Positions 8,853 to 16,782 of a DNA stretch of 64,000 bases are shown here, one piece after another. The notes below the pieces were generated by a model. That model did not search any database. It was given only the letters and a program-made list of their open reading frames with translations, and had not been told where the DNA came from. Source of the stretch: Paraburkholderia sacchari. GTDB taxonomy: Bacteria; Pseudomonadota; Gammaproteobacteria; Burkholderiales; Burkholderiaceae. The position numbers and the translations under genes are program-made. Where the stretch lies: assembly GCF_000785435.2 (NCBI RefSeq), contig NZ_JTDB02000006.1:186001-250000 (forward strand), written 5' to 3'. Position 1 is the first letter of the stretch. Each line of letters opens with the position of its first letter.

Positions 8853-9785
8853 CTAGCCAGCCCGCTTGGTGGGTGCCTGCTCCAGACGTTCGATGAAAAA
8901 GTCGACAAAGACGCGCACTCGTGACGACAGATAACGTGCGTGCGGATACAGCAGCACGAACGGCCGCGACCGCCCTCCCCGGCTGGACAGCACTTCCGTG
9001 AGCGTGCCCTCCTGCAGATCGCGTTCGACGATGAAGCGGTAGGTCTGGAAGAGGCCCGCGCCGCTTCGTGCGAGCGTAACGCCAGCGAGGACGTCACCCG
9101 ACGCCCCATAGCTGCCGGTGGTTGCGATTTCGATTTCCTCCGAACCGTCGTTGAACAGCCACGGAATCGGTCGGCCGCTGCTCGGGAGGTCGAACTGGAT
9201 GCATTGGTGCATGTGGAGATCGTCCAAGGCGCGGGGCATGCCGGCGCTCTTAAGGTAGCCGGGTGTCGCCACGACAACGAGTTCGGCATCCTCCAACTTC
9301 CGCGCGACCAGGCTTGAATCCGCCGGCGCACGGCCGCGGATGGCAAGGTCGAAGCCCTCGTCGGCGAAGTCGATGTTGCGGTTGCTCAGGTGCGTTTCGA
9401 CGCGTACGTCGGGGTAACGCTCGCGAAACGCAGGGAGCAGCGGCAGCACGCGATAGTGTCCGTACGGCGTCGGCATGCTGATACGCAGCACGCCCGCTGG
9501 CGTCGCCTGCTGGCCCGTCGCTTCGCGCTCAGCGTCGACGAGTTGCGACAGCGCATCACGACATTGCTCGAAGTAGCGCCGCCCGGAATCTGTGAGGCGT
9601 ATCTGCCGCGTCGTCCGGACGAACAGCCGTACGCCGAGCCGCTCCTCCAGACGCGCGACCGACCGGCTGACCGCGGCAGGCGTGACGCTCGCTGCTGTCG
9701 CCGCAAGCGTGAAGCTGCCGAGTTCGGCCGCCATGCAGAACAGCTCGATGCTGCCGAGCAAGAGGTCGTCGAATTTTCTTTGCAT
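8853..9785 (-). CDS. LysR-type transcriptional regulator
   Basis: A 310-residue LysR protein with an N-terminal winged helix-turn-helix (ELGSFTLAATAASVTPAAVSRSVARLEERLG) and a periplasmic-binding-like effector domain. It belongs to the large DsdA/AaeR-like branch common in Burkholderia (DEGFDLAIRGRAPADSSLVARKL). The gene lies downstream of the MFS pump and a nitronate-monooxygenase remnant in the same orientation, and its usual target may have been that lost gene. The target is an inference; no operator could be identified. Confidence 0.9.
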   Translation of the reverse strand: MQRKFDDLLLGSIELFCMAAELGSFTLAATAASVTPAAVSRSVARLEERLGVRLFVRTTRQIRLTDSGRRYFEQCRDALSQLVDAEREATGQQATPAGVLRISMPTPYGHYRVLPLLPAFRERYPDVRVETHLSNRNIDFADEGFDLAIRGRAPADSSLVARKLEDAELVVVATPGYLKSAGMPRALDDLHMHQCIQFDLPSSGRPIPWLFNDGSEEIEIATTGSYGASGDVLAGVTLARSGAGLFQTYRFIVERDLQEGTLTEVLSSRGGRSRPFVLLYPHARYLSSRVRVFVDFFIERLEQAPTKRAG

Positions 9786-9879
9786 GTGGGCGTCTCCTGC
9801 TCCTTCATACGTGACGCGGTCGCAAGACGGTCAATCCGCCGAGCGCCTGCAACACAGATCGTGCTTCCGGCCTGTCGGC

Positions 9880-10176
9880 GCGGGTTGTTTCGTCCCGCGA
9901 CACTGAAGCGGCGAGTGCCTGTGAACCCCGGCCCAAACCAGTGTGCCGGCAACCGCGGCGGGTCACTTGCGCGCCGCGTTGCGTCGCCAGAGATTACGCG
10001 ATCGGATAGGCAGGCGTGGCCGGCGCGTGCGGATCGTCGCCGAGCGCGGTCAGCCGGTTCGCGATACCGCGTGCGATCCGGCCGGAAATCGCGGTGGTGA
10101 ACGTCGTGCGGCGCGCCGCGTCGCCGAGGATTGCGCAGCGATAGCCCTCGTCGATCGATGTCAACCCGCAGGCCAC
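9880..10176 (-). pseudogene. Nitronate monooxygenase C-terminal remnant
   Basis: The minus frame reads AILGDAARRTTFTTAISGRI, then ARGIANRLTALGDDPHAPATPAYP and a stop. This matches the C-terminal FMN-binding end of 2-nitropropane dioxygenase/nitronate monooxygenases (TALTRAFSGRPARG...NR). After the stop another frame continues with LVWAGVH, which resembles the final PLWAGQG motif, so at least one frameshift is present. The first 200 or so residues are missing. It sits between the MFS gene and a LysR gene. Confidence 0.55.
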
Positions 10177-10188
10177 CCGGCCTTTGCG

Positions 10189-11445
10189 CTACCGGCTTCG
10201 TACCCGATAGGCAAGCCCTGCACAGGCCGCCAGCAGAACGGCCGTCACGAAGAACACCGAATGCAGGCCGAGCGCGACACCGATTTGGCCGCCGATCACG
10301 GGGCCGATCACTTGCCCGCCGAACTGCGCGGACTGCAGGTAGCCGAGCATCTGGCCGGTCGAGCGCTCGTCGACCGACTGCCGGACCAGCTTGCCGATCG
10401 ACGGCAGGAGCCCGGCCAGCGTCATCCCCATCAACACGCGCAACGCCGCGAGCTGCCACCACTGGGTGACGAACGCCTGCGGCAGCATCGCGAGCGCAGT
10501 CAGCAGCAAGCAGCCGACGATCACGTTCCAGCTGCCGATCCGGTCGGCAAGCGCGCCGAGCCGCGCGGCGGTCAGCATGCTGCCGAGTGCCGAACAGGCC
10601 ATCACGACGCCGGCGATGCGCGCGAGATGATCGCCGTCCACGCCGAGCCCGCCGATATAGACGGTGATGATCGGCTCGATCGACATGTTCGCGAGCAGCA
10701 CCATCATCGCGGTTACCAGCAGCGCGGCGACCGCCGCGCGATCGATGCGCCGGTCCGTGGGCGCCGTTGTGCGGGTGCGTCCCGTCTGCGCGTCGGTGTC
10801 CGCGTGAAAATCTTCCTTCACGACGATGATCGTCAGCAACGCGGCGACGGCGATCATCGCGCCACCCGCGAAGAACGTGCCGCGAATGCCGAGCCAGCCG
10901 GGCAACAACCCGCCGACAAGAGGCCCGACGAGATTGCCCGCGAGTGCACCCGTCGACAAGATGCCGAGCGCCCAGCCCGCGCGTTCGCGCGGCGCCTGGG
11001 TGCCGACCATCACGGTCGAAGCAGACGCATAGCCGCCGACGAGGCCGGCGACGAGTCGCAGCGCAACGAGCTCCTGAACGTTGTGCGCGACGCCGATCAG
11101 CGACATCACGACGGCCATCCCGAGCGCCGCGCGCACGAGCATCGGCTTGCGGCCGAAGCGGTCCGCAAGACGGCCCCACAGCGGCGCGGTCACCGCGGTG
11201 CCGAGAAACGTCGCGCCGAACGCGATGCCCGACCACTGGATCACGGCCGCCTGCGTATCGACGCCGAGCTGTCGCACGTACAGCGGCAGGAACGGCAGCA
11301 GCATGCTCAGGCTGACGAGCGTCGTGAACGAACCGAACACGCAGACGGCGAGATTGCGCCGCCAGTAGCGCGCATTGCGTTCGGCGTAGCTGGCGGCCGG
11401 GTGGCCCGCGCATGCCGCGGCCGGCGCGTGGGCGGTCGTGCTCAT
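10189..11445 (-). CDS. MFS drug-type efflux transporter (DHA1-like)
   Basis: A 418-residue major facilitator with twelve predicted membrane helices. The signature loop between helices 2 and 3 is present (GRLADRFGRKPML), and helix 5 carries the antiporter-type GPLVGG motif (ALAGNLVGPLVGG), as in proton-driven drug exporters of the MdtG/TetA type. The start at 11445 has GAGGG upstream and overlaps by ATGA the stop of a 47-codon frame, so translation is probably coupled. The substrate is unknown. A LysR gene lies upstream in the same orientation and may control it. Confidence 0.88.
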   Translation of the reverse strand: MSTTAHAPAAACAGHPAASYAERNARYWRRNLAVCVFGSFTTLVSLSMLLPFLPLYVRQLGVDTQAAVIQWSGIAFGATFLGTAVTAPLWGRLADRFGRKPMLVRAALGMAVVMSLIGVAHNVQELVALRLVAGLVGGYASASTVMVGTQAPRERAGWALGILSTGALAGNLVGPLVGGLLPGWLGIRGTFFAGGAMIAVAALLTIIVVKEDFHADTDAQTGRTRTTAPTDRRIDRAAVAALLVTAMMVLLANMSIEPIITVYIGGLGVDGDHLARIAGVVMACSALGSMLTAARLGALADRIGSWNVIVGCLLLTALAMLPQAFVTQWWQLAALRVLMGMTLAGLLPSIGKLVRQSVDERSTGQMLGYLQSAQFGGQVIGPVIGGQIGVALGLHSVFFVTAVLLAACAGLAYRVRSR

Positions 11446-11585
11446 CGCGCCCTCGCCGTGGCAACGACGTCGACCGCGAGCGCGAGCGGCACGATGCCGA
11501 TCAGGCTCGCACTGGCGCCCGACAACGTGCCGCGCCACACGTTGACCGCGGGCGCGTGCGGCCGGTCGAGAATCGCTTGTTGCAT
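11442..11585 (-). CDS. 47-codon frame coupled to the MFS gene; YbfB/YjiJ-type MFS remnant
   Basis: A strong GGAGG five bases before the ATG at 11585 opens a 47-codon frame whose stop overlaps the start of the MFS gene (ATGA). Its middle, VWRGTLSGASASLIGI, looks like the first helix of YbfB/YjiJ-type MFS proteins. The expected GLARFAYTP is replaced by unrelated residues. It seems to be the truncated start of one transporter gene that now delivers ribosomes to another. It may be translated without making a functional protein. Confidence 0.5.
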   Translation of the reverse strand: MQQAILDRPHAPAVNVWRGTLSGASASLIGIVPLALAVDVVATARAR

Positions 11586-11701
11586 GTGGACCTCCATTCG
11601 CTGAACGCGCGCTTGCGCGTCCGTCGGTTGAAGGAAGTCTAGATTGAACCGTATGGCAGGAGAATTCACGAGTTGCGGAAGCCATTCTTCCGCAATCCGG
11701 T

Positions 11702-12628
11702 TCAATCTCGGTCGGTGATGGCAGCCAGTTGGGCGAAGTGCTCGCGCAAGCGCGGCGCGGCGAAGTCGACGAAGGTCCGCACTTTCGGCACCGATAGCCG
11801 TCCGTAAGGCGTGACGAGGTGGATCGGCAGTGGCGCATGCTCGCTGTCGTGCAGCACGATTCGCAGCGTGCCGTCCCCGACCTGCTCGGCGATGTGATAC
11901 GAGAACAGCCGCGTGACGCCGCGGCCGGTGAGCGCGGACGCCACTGCCGCGCGAATTGTGTTGACGATGAAGCGTGGCACAAACTGAACTACCTGTGGCA
12001 GCGCCGATTGGCCGGACGGCGGGAAGCTCCATGAATCGAGCCCGAAGTGCGTCATCGAGATGATCCGGTGCTGTGCGAGATCGGCCGGTGTGGCGATCGG
12101 CGGATGATTCGCCAGGTACTCGGGCGATGCGACGACGACGCGCCGCACCGCGCCTACCGGAATGGCGACGAGCGTCGAGTCGGCCAGGTGTGCGATACGC
12201 AGCGCGACATCGATCCCCTCGTCGATCAGGCTGACGGGTCGGTCAAGCAATTGCAGGCGAACAGACACGGCCGGATGGCGGTCGATGAATTCGTCGATGA
12301 GCGCTCGCAGTACGTCTTCGCCCGCGGCGACCGGTGCTGTGATAGTCAGCAGCCCGCGCGGCGCCGAGCGTTCGTCAGCGATCAGCATGTCGGCTTCCTC
12401 GAGATCCGCGAGGATGCGGCGGCACGCCCCGGCGTAGCGTTCACCGGCTTCGCTCAACCGGATCGTCCGGGTGGTCCGGTACAGTAACGCGGTGCCAGTG
12501 TGTTCCTCGAGAAACGCGATTGCGCGGCTGACTGCGGCCGGCGAACGGCCGAGACGGCGGCTCGCACCCGCGAGACTGCCCTCGTCCAGCGTGGCGACGA
12601 ACACCTTCATCGCGTCGATTCGGTCCAT
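11702..12628 (-). CDS. LysR-type transcriptional regulator
   Basis: A 308-residue LysR regulator beginning MDRIDAMKVFVATLDEGSL, with the HTH block GASRRLGRSPAAVSRAIAFLE and a full effector domain ending in KVRTFVDFAAPRL. It reads in the same direction as the downstream coupled frame and MFS pump, about 115 bases away, so it is their likely regulator. The ligand is not known. It is a paralogue of the LysR at 8853-9785 (same subfamily, recognisably similar C-terminus). Confidence 0.9.
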   Translation of the reverse strand: MDRIDAMKVFVATLDEGSLAGASRRLGRSPAAVSRAIAFLEEHTGTALLYRTTRTIRLSEAGERYAGACRRILADLEEADMLIADERSAPRGLLTITAPVAAGEDVLRALIDEFIDRHPAVSVRLQLLDRPVSLIDEGIDVALRIAHLADSTLVAIPVGAVRRVVVASPEYLANHPPIATPADLAQHRIISMTHFGLDSWSFPPSGQSALPQVVQFVPRFIVNTIRAAVASALTGRGVTRLFSYHIAEQVGDGTLRIVLHDSEHAPLPIHLVTPYGRLSVPKVRTFVDFAAPRLREHFAQLAAITDRD

Positions 12629-13182
12629 GGCGTGTGGGTGGAGGGATTGATTTTGTCGTTGACCGCAAAAATGCAGCGATCAGTCTACCGTAGCGACAGC
12701 CGGTGCACCGCCGGCCCGCAGAGCCGTTCCGTCGAATACCTCGGCCCCATCCGTCTGGAGCCATGCCGTAAGTGGAGTGTCTGCCATACGCCTGAGTTCC
12801 TACCCCAGGATGCAGCAGTTCGCCGAGACGTTGCGCTCCATCACTGTACGGGACGTGTCCGTACAGCCGCAACGTCCCATCTGTTTCTCGAATGCGATGC
12901 CCATGCCACAATCGCATCAGGTCGTCGCACGTTTCCCTGCTTGAACAACGTACTCAAGCATTCGGATCGCGTTGACGCCATACTCGCCTTCACGACAGCA
13001 TCGCGCCCCCTTCTCTCGCACCCCACAGGTGTCTTACCTTGGCCGGCAATTCAAGCGTAAGCGGGTAAGGCGTGCGACGGTATTGGCCGATATGGTGTGA
13101 TGTCTTATGCCAGCGCTTGTATGTCTAATACATTCGGATAGCTGGAGCGATTGACCGGTTTAGCGGAGCGCTTCGCGCCGGA
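12629..13182. other. Eroded intergenic stretch
   Basis: About 550 bases with no supported gene on either strand. Short protein-like segments on the minus strand (around 12930-13010) belong to no family I recognise. No terminator or repeat was found. Confidence 0.45.
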
Positions 13183-13254
13183 TCACGCTTTGAGCAATTT
13201 GCTAACCAGTGCAAGCAGTCGGCTGTCATCCACGGGTTTCGAAAGGACGTTCAG
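13183..13254 (-). pseudogene. Response-regulator receiver C-terminal scrap
   Basis: Twenty-three codons ending in a stop read LNVLSKPVDDSRLLALVSKL. The SKPVD segment is the beta5/alpha5 switch of CheY-like receiver domains, including the conserved Lys-Pro. Everything upstream is missing. It is included only as a trace of a lost two-component gene. Confidence 0.4.
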
Positions 13255-13329
13255 GGATTACCTGCGCGAGGCGGTGGCCAAAGCGCTGAGCGCGGATGCG
13301 CAAGCGCTGAGCCGGGCCGCTGGACTACC

Positions 13330-14625
13330 TTAGCCCGCCGTTCCCTTGTTATCGCGCGCAGCCACGTGTTGCGGCGACGGTTGTGACGCAGTCGCAGGCG
13401 CAGTCATTTCGTTTTGCCTGATGACCTTTTCGATCTCGCCGTCGGCTTGCGCATCGTATTGCGCGAAGACATCGGTGCGATAGCGCGTATTTTGCGCCGC
13501 ACCGAGCTGCGAGCCGGATTCGTCGTGCGTGTCGGCGTCCACTGTCATCGAGAGGCCAATGCGCAACGGACGCGCCGCGAGTTCGCGTGGATCGAGTGCA
13601 ATCCGCACTGGCAGGCGCTGGACGATCTTGATCCAGTTGCCGGTTGCGTTCTGCGCCGGCAGCGTCGCGAATGCACTGCCCGTGCCCGCAGAAAAGCCTT
13701 CTATTCGACCGTGATACTTCACGCCCGAGCCGTAGACGTCGGCCGTGAGCGTCACCGGCTGGCCAATGCGCATGTGCTTGAGCTGCACTTCCTTGAAGTT
13801 CGCTTCCACCCACACGCCGTCGAGCGGCACAATCGCCATGAGCGGCGCGCCAGGCGACACGCGCTGGCCGACCTGCGCCTGGCGCTGCGCCACGTAGCCT
13901 GTCACCGGCGCCGGCAAGGTATCGCGCGCATACGCGAGCCACGCCGCGCGCACCTTCGAAGCGGCCGCCTGCACGTCCGGATGCTGTTCGACCGACGTGC
14001 GATCGGTCAGCGCATAATTGGCCGCCCCTTGCTGGCGTGCTGCGTCGAGCGCGGCCTTTGCGGCCCGCACGGCGTCACGCGCATGAGCGATGTCTTCGGC
14101 GGAAACGGCGCCCGAGTCCGCCACCGCCACCCGGCGGCGCAGATCGTCGTTGGCGCGGGCGAGATCAGATTCGCGTTGCGCCACGTTCGCCGCGAAGAAG
14201 TCGTTGTTGACATAGAGGCCGCTCACGCGTCGCACGGTCTGGCCGAGCGACGCTTCCGCATCCGCCAGCGCGATTTTGGCGTCGGCCGGGTCCAGCGTCA
14301 CGACGGGGTCGCCCGCCTTCACGATCTGCGTGTCGTCGGCGTTGACGGCAACCACCGTGCCCGTGATCTGCGGCGTGAGCTGAACGAGATTGCCGCTCAC
14401 ATAGGCGTCGTCGGTCGATTCGTGAAAACGGCCCTCCGCGAAGTAGTACGCGCCATAGGCCGCGCCCGCCATCAACGTCACGGCGCCGAGCAACGCGACC
14501 AGGCGCTTGCGGCGGCCAGGGGGCGTGGCCTGATTGTCGTTACCGGCAGGGGCGGCTCGCGCGCCGCCTGTCTTCTCGCCAACTGGATCCGCCGCCTCGC
14601 GGTCGCTCGTGATCGTTTCGCTCAT
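13330..14625 (-). CDS. emrA: HlyD/EmrA-type membrane fusion protein
   Basis: A 431-residue periplasmic adaptor of a tripartite efflux pump. A cytoplasmic N-terminus is followed by one inner-membrane helix (LVALLGAVTLMAGAAYGAYYF, residues 48-68), then a biotinyl-lipoyl half-motif (STDDAYVSGNLVQLTPQITG), an alpha-hairpin coiled coil (about 120-220), the second lipoyl half (PVTGYVAQRQAQVGQRVSPG) and a beta-barrel domain. This is the EmrA/FarA architecture that pairs with DHA2-type EmrB. The start at 14625 has GGAG eight bases upstream; an earlier in-frame ATG overlaps the preceding gene and was rejected. It is the last gene of the operon and bridges EmrB to the outer-membrane factor. Confidence 0.92.
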   Translation of the reverse strand: MSETITSDREAADPVGEKTGGARAAPAGNDNQATPPGRRKRLVALLGAVTLMAGAAYGAYYFAEGRFHESTDDAYVSGNLVQLTPQITGTVVAVNADDTQIVKAGDPVVTLDPADAKIALADAEASLGQTVRRVSGLYVNNDFFAANVAQRESDLARANDDLRRRVAVADSGAVSAEDIAHARDAVRAAKAALDAARQQGAANYALTDRTSVEQHPDVQAAASKVRAAWLAYARDTLPAPVTGYVAQRQAQVGQRVSPGAPLMAIVPLDGVWVEANFKEVQLKHMRIGQPVTLTADVYGSGVKYHGRIEGFSAGTGSAFATLPAQNATGNWIKIVQRLPVRIALDPRELAARPLRIGLSMTVDADTHDESGSQLGAAQNTRYRTDVFAQYDAQADGEIEKVIRQNEMTAPATASQPSPQHVAARDNKGTAG

Positions 14626-14659
14626 TTCAGTTCTCCTGACGGGTTTGCAAACATGCCGT

Positions 14660-16183
14660 TCAACGTGCGGCGGCAATGACGGAATGGGCTTGAGAGGTTG
14701 GTTGGGCTGCAACGTCCGTGCGGCGGTCTGCGTTGGCCGAGGTGTCGACATAACCGCCACCCAGCGCCGACGCCAGCGCGATCTGCTGGTCGCGGCGGTC
14801 CATCTTCAGGTTGGCGATGGCTTCGTCGGCGTTCAGTGCCGTGACGTCGGCATTGAGCACGGTGAGCTGGCTGGTCAGGCCGCCCTTGTATTGCGTGATC
14901 GCGAGCTGGTCGGCGTCGCGCGCCGCCTGCTGCGCGGTTTGGGCATCGGCGAGCTGCGCATCGCTCGAACGGATCTGCGCGAGTTGCGTGGCCACGCTGC
15001 TGAGCGCGCCAATGAGCGTCTGGTCGTAGGCGGCCACCGCATAGTCGAACTCGGCGTAGCGGCCCTTCAACTGCGCACGCAGTTCGCCCCCGTCGAAGAT
15101 CGGCAGATGGATCGCCGGGCCAGCCGAGACCGTGCGGCTCGCAGCGGTCAGGAAGCGGCCGAAGCCGAATGCGTCGAGACCGATGGCGGCGCTCAGGTTG
15201 ATGTCCGGATAGAACTCGGCCTTCGCCTCCTTCACCTCGTGCGTGATCGCGTCCACGCGCCAGCGCGCCGCGACGATATCGGGGCGACGGCTCACGAGGT
15301 CGGCGGGCAGGTTGTCCGGCAAACGCACCTCGTCGCCCACGCCGAGCGTTGGCCGCGCGATCGCGAGTCCGCGGTCGGGACCCTTGCCCATTAGCGCAGC
15401 CAACTGGTAGCGCGTAGTCAGAATGCGTCCGTCGAGCGCGCTTACCCGCGAGCGGCTCGTTGCCAGGTTCGCCTGCGCGGTCTTGCGTTCGACTTGCGTG
15501 TCGAGGCCCGTTGCAATGCGGCCCGCCGTGATGCGGTCGATCTGCTCGCGGCGCGCGACCTCTTCCTGCGCGATGTCGCGCAACGCGTAGAGGCGCGCCA
15601 GCTCGTTGTAGGCGCGCGCGATCGAGGTATCCAGCGTGAGCTTGACCACTTCCTCGTCGGCCTCGCTCGCGGCTTCCTCCGAAACGGCTGCCCGCAGCGC
15701 CTCGCGATTCTTGCCCCACAGATCGAGATCGTAGGAAGCGGTGAGAAGGCCCTTGTTTTCGGTTTGCCACGAGCCAGCATACGGGGGCGGAATCAGTGCC
15801 GTGCTGCTGAACTGCTGGCGCGTGAGCGTGTAGCTGGCGTCCACGCGCGGCAGCGTACCCGCTTTCGCGGTTTCGCTATATGCCTGCGCCTGCGATACGC
15901 GTGCCCTGGCCTGCTCGACCGTTGGGCTGCCCTGCAACGCTTCGGCAATCAGCGCCTTCAGTTGCGCGTCGCCGAACTGATCGACCCAATCGGCGGACGG
16001 CCAGTGCCCCTGCTCTTGCGGCAGGCTCTGCGCCGTCTCGAATTGTTGCGGACGGGCCATCTGCGTGTCGCTGTGGATGCCCGCATAATTGGCGCATGCC
16101 GCCAGCGCGGCCATTGCGATCGCCGATACGCCCAGCTTCAGCGTACGGGCACCGATGCTTGATTCAAAAATCTGCAATTTCAT
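14660..16183 (-). CDS. NodT-family outer-membrane efflux lipoprotein
   Basis: A 507-residue RND/EmrAB outer-membrane channel of the NodT type. The signal peptide ends in the lipobox LAAC (Cys at about residue 30), followed by two OEP repeats that build the trimeric TolC-like tunnel; conserved pieces include YDLDLWGKNREALRAA, LPADLVSRRPDIVAARW and IHLPIFDGGELRA. The start is ATG 16183. A TCTG-N6-CAGA inverted repeat lies directly before it and a hairpin terminator separates it from marR, so it probably has its own regulated expression. It completes the EmrB-EmrA efflux system. Confidence 0.92.
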   Translation of the reverse strand: MKLQIFESSIGARTLKLGVSAIAMAALAACANYAGIHSDTQMARPQQFETAQSLPQEQGHWPSADWVDQFGDAQLKALIAEALQGSPTVEQARARVSQAQAYSETAKAGTLPRVDASYTLTRQQFSSTALIPPPYAGSWQTENKGLLTASYDLDLWGKNREALRAAVSEEAASEADEEVVKLTLDTSIARAYNELARLYALRDIAQEEVARREQIDRITAGRIATGLDTQVERKTAQANLATSRSRVSALDGRILTTRYQLAALMGKGPDRGLAIARPTLGVGDEVRLPDNLPADLVSRRPDIVAARWRVDAITHEVKEAKAEFYPDINLSAAIGLDAFGFGRFLTAASRTVSAGPAIHLPIFDGGELRAQLKGRYAEFDYAVAAYDQTLIGALSSVATQLAQIRSSDAQLADAQTAQQAARDADQLAITQYKGGLTSQLTVLNADVTALNADEAIANLKMDRRDQQIALASALGGGYVDTSANADRRTDVAAQPTSQAHSVIAAAR

Positions 16184-16185
16184 TT

Positions 16186-16199
16186 TCTGACAAATCAGA
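16186..16199 (-). promoter_or_regulatory. Probable MarR operator before the outer-membrane factor gene
   Basis: TCTG ACAAAT CAGA: four-base arms with a six-base spacer, the same geometry as the sites before marR and emrB. It abuts the ATG at 16183 and overlaps the place where a ribosome site should be, so a bound repressor would block expression directly. No good -35/-10 pair was found here. Confidence 0.55.
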
Positions 16200-16208
16200 T
16201 TAATAGCC

Positions 16209-16233
16209 AAAAAAAGCGCGGCGCCACGGCCGC
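16209..16233 (-). terminator. Hairpin terminator between marR and the nodT-type gene
   Basis: On the minus strand a five-base-pair GC stem (GCGGC/GCCGC, six-base loop) is followed by seven T. It lies just after the marR stop. Leaky termination here would lower expression of the downstream efflux genes. Confidence 0.6.
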
Positions 16234-16238
16234 ACCGT

Positions 16239-16676
16239 TCAGTCGCCTGTGAACTTGCGAAGCAAACGGTTCAGTTCGGCAAACTCCGCCTTGGTGAATT
16301 TGCGCAGGCGCGTGTTCAATACATCCGGCGCGACTTCGGGAATCTTTTCCGCCGTTTCCAGACCCTTCGCAGTCAGATTCAGATTGACCACACGACGGTC
16401 GTCGGCGTCGCGGGAACGCTCCAGCAGACCCTTCGCTTCCAGCTTGTCCAGCATCCGTGTCATGAGGCCCGTATCGATGCCGAGCAGCTTCGACAGTTCG
16501 AACGGCGTGGTCGCCACACCCTGCTTCAGCGAAAGCAGAATGCCCATTTGCTGGCCCGTGATGTCGAGGTCCTTAAGCGCCGCGTCCATCTCCGCCACCA
16601 CCAGATTGCGTGCCTTGACGATCCTGAAGCCGACACTTTCCGTGAGCATGAAATTTCTCGTCGTATAGTGGTCCAT
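16239..16676 (-). CDS. MarR-family repressor of the efflux operon
   Basis: A 145-residue MarR protein. The winged helix carries FELSKLLGIDTGLMTRMLDK as the recognition region and the wing motif LLERSRDADDRRVVNLNLT. The start at 16676 has GGAGG eight bases upstream; a longer frame to 16715 runs into the promoter. MarR proteins bind palindromes as dimers and release on phenolic or lipophilic ligands. Its own promoter carries a perfect ten-base inverted repeat, and related sites precede emrB and the outer-membrane gene, so autorepression and pump control are well supported. Its position inside the operon gives negative feedback. Confidence 0.92.
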   Translation of the reverse strand: MDHYTTRNFMLTESVGFRIVKARNLVVAEMDAALKDLDITGQQMGILLSLKQGVATTPFELSKLLGIDTGLMTRMLDKLEAKGLLERSRDADDRRVVNLNLTAKGLETAEKIPEVAPDVLNTRLRKFTKAEFAELNRLLRKFTGD

Positions 16677-16702
16677 TGCGACATCCTCCGTGTTGTACAG
16701 CA

Positions 16703-16731
16703 ACAATATCTGCATTATCAGATATTGTCAA
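16703..16731 (-). promoter_or_regulatory. marR promoter with perfect palindromic operator
   Basis: On the minus strand there is TTGACA (16731-16726), a 17-base spacer and TATTGT (16708-16703), a near-consensus sigma70 promoter. A perfect inverted repeat, ACAATATCTG at 16703-16712 and CAGATATTGT at 16719-16728 with six bases between, fills the spacer and overlaps both hexamers. A bound MarR dimer would exclude polymerase. This is the strongest operator in the window. Confidence 0.8.
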
Positions 16732-16782
16732 GAAAAACACGCGAGATTCGTCTGCCCTCCGAACCGGGTTCAACTGCAGTAC

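Noticed and set aside
9943-11604. A 553-codon plus-strand frame opposite the MFS gene
   Set aside because: It is antisense to a clear twelve-helix transporter; the product is rich in Arg/His/Gln/Asp repeats typical of antisense frames in GC-rich DNA.
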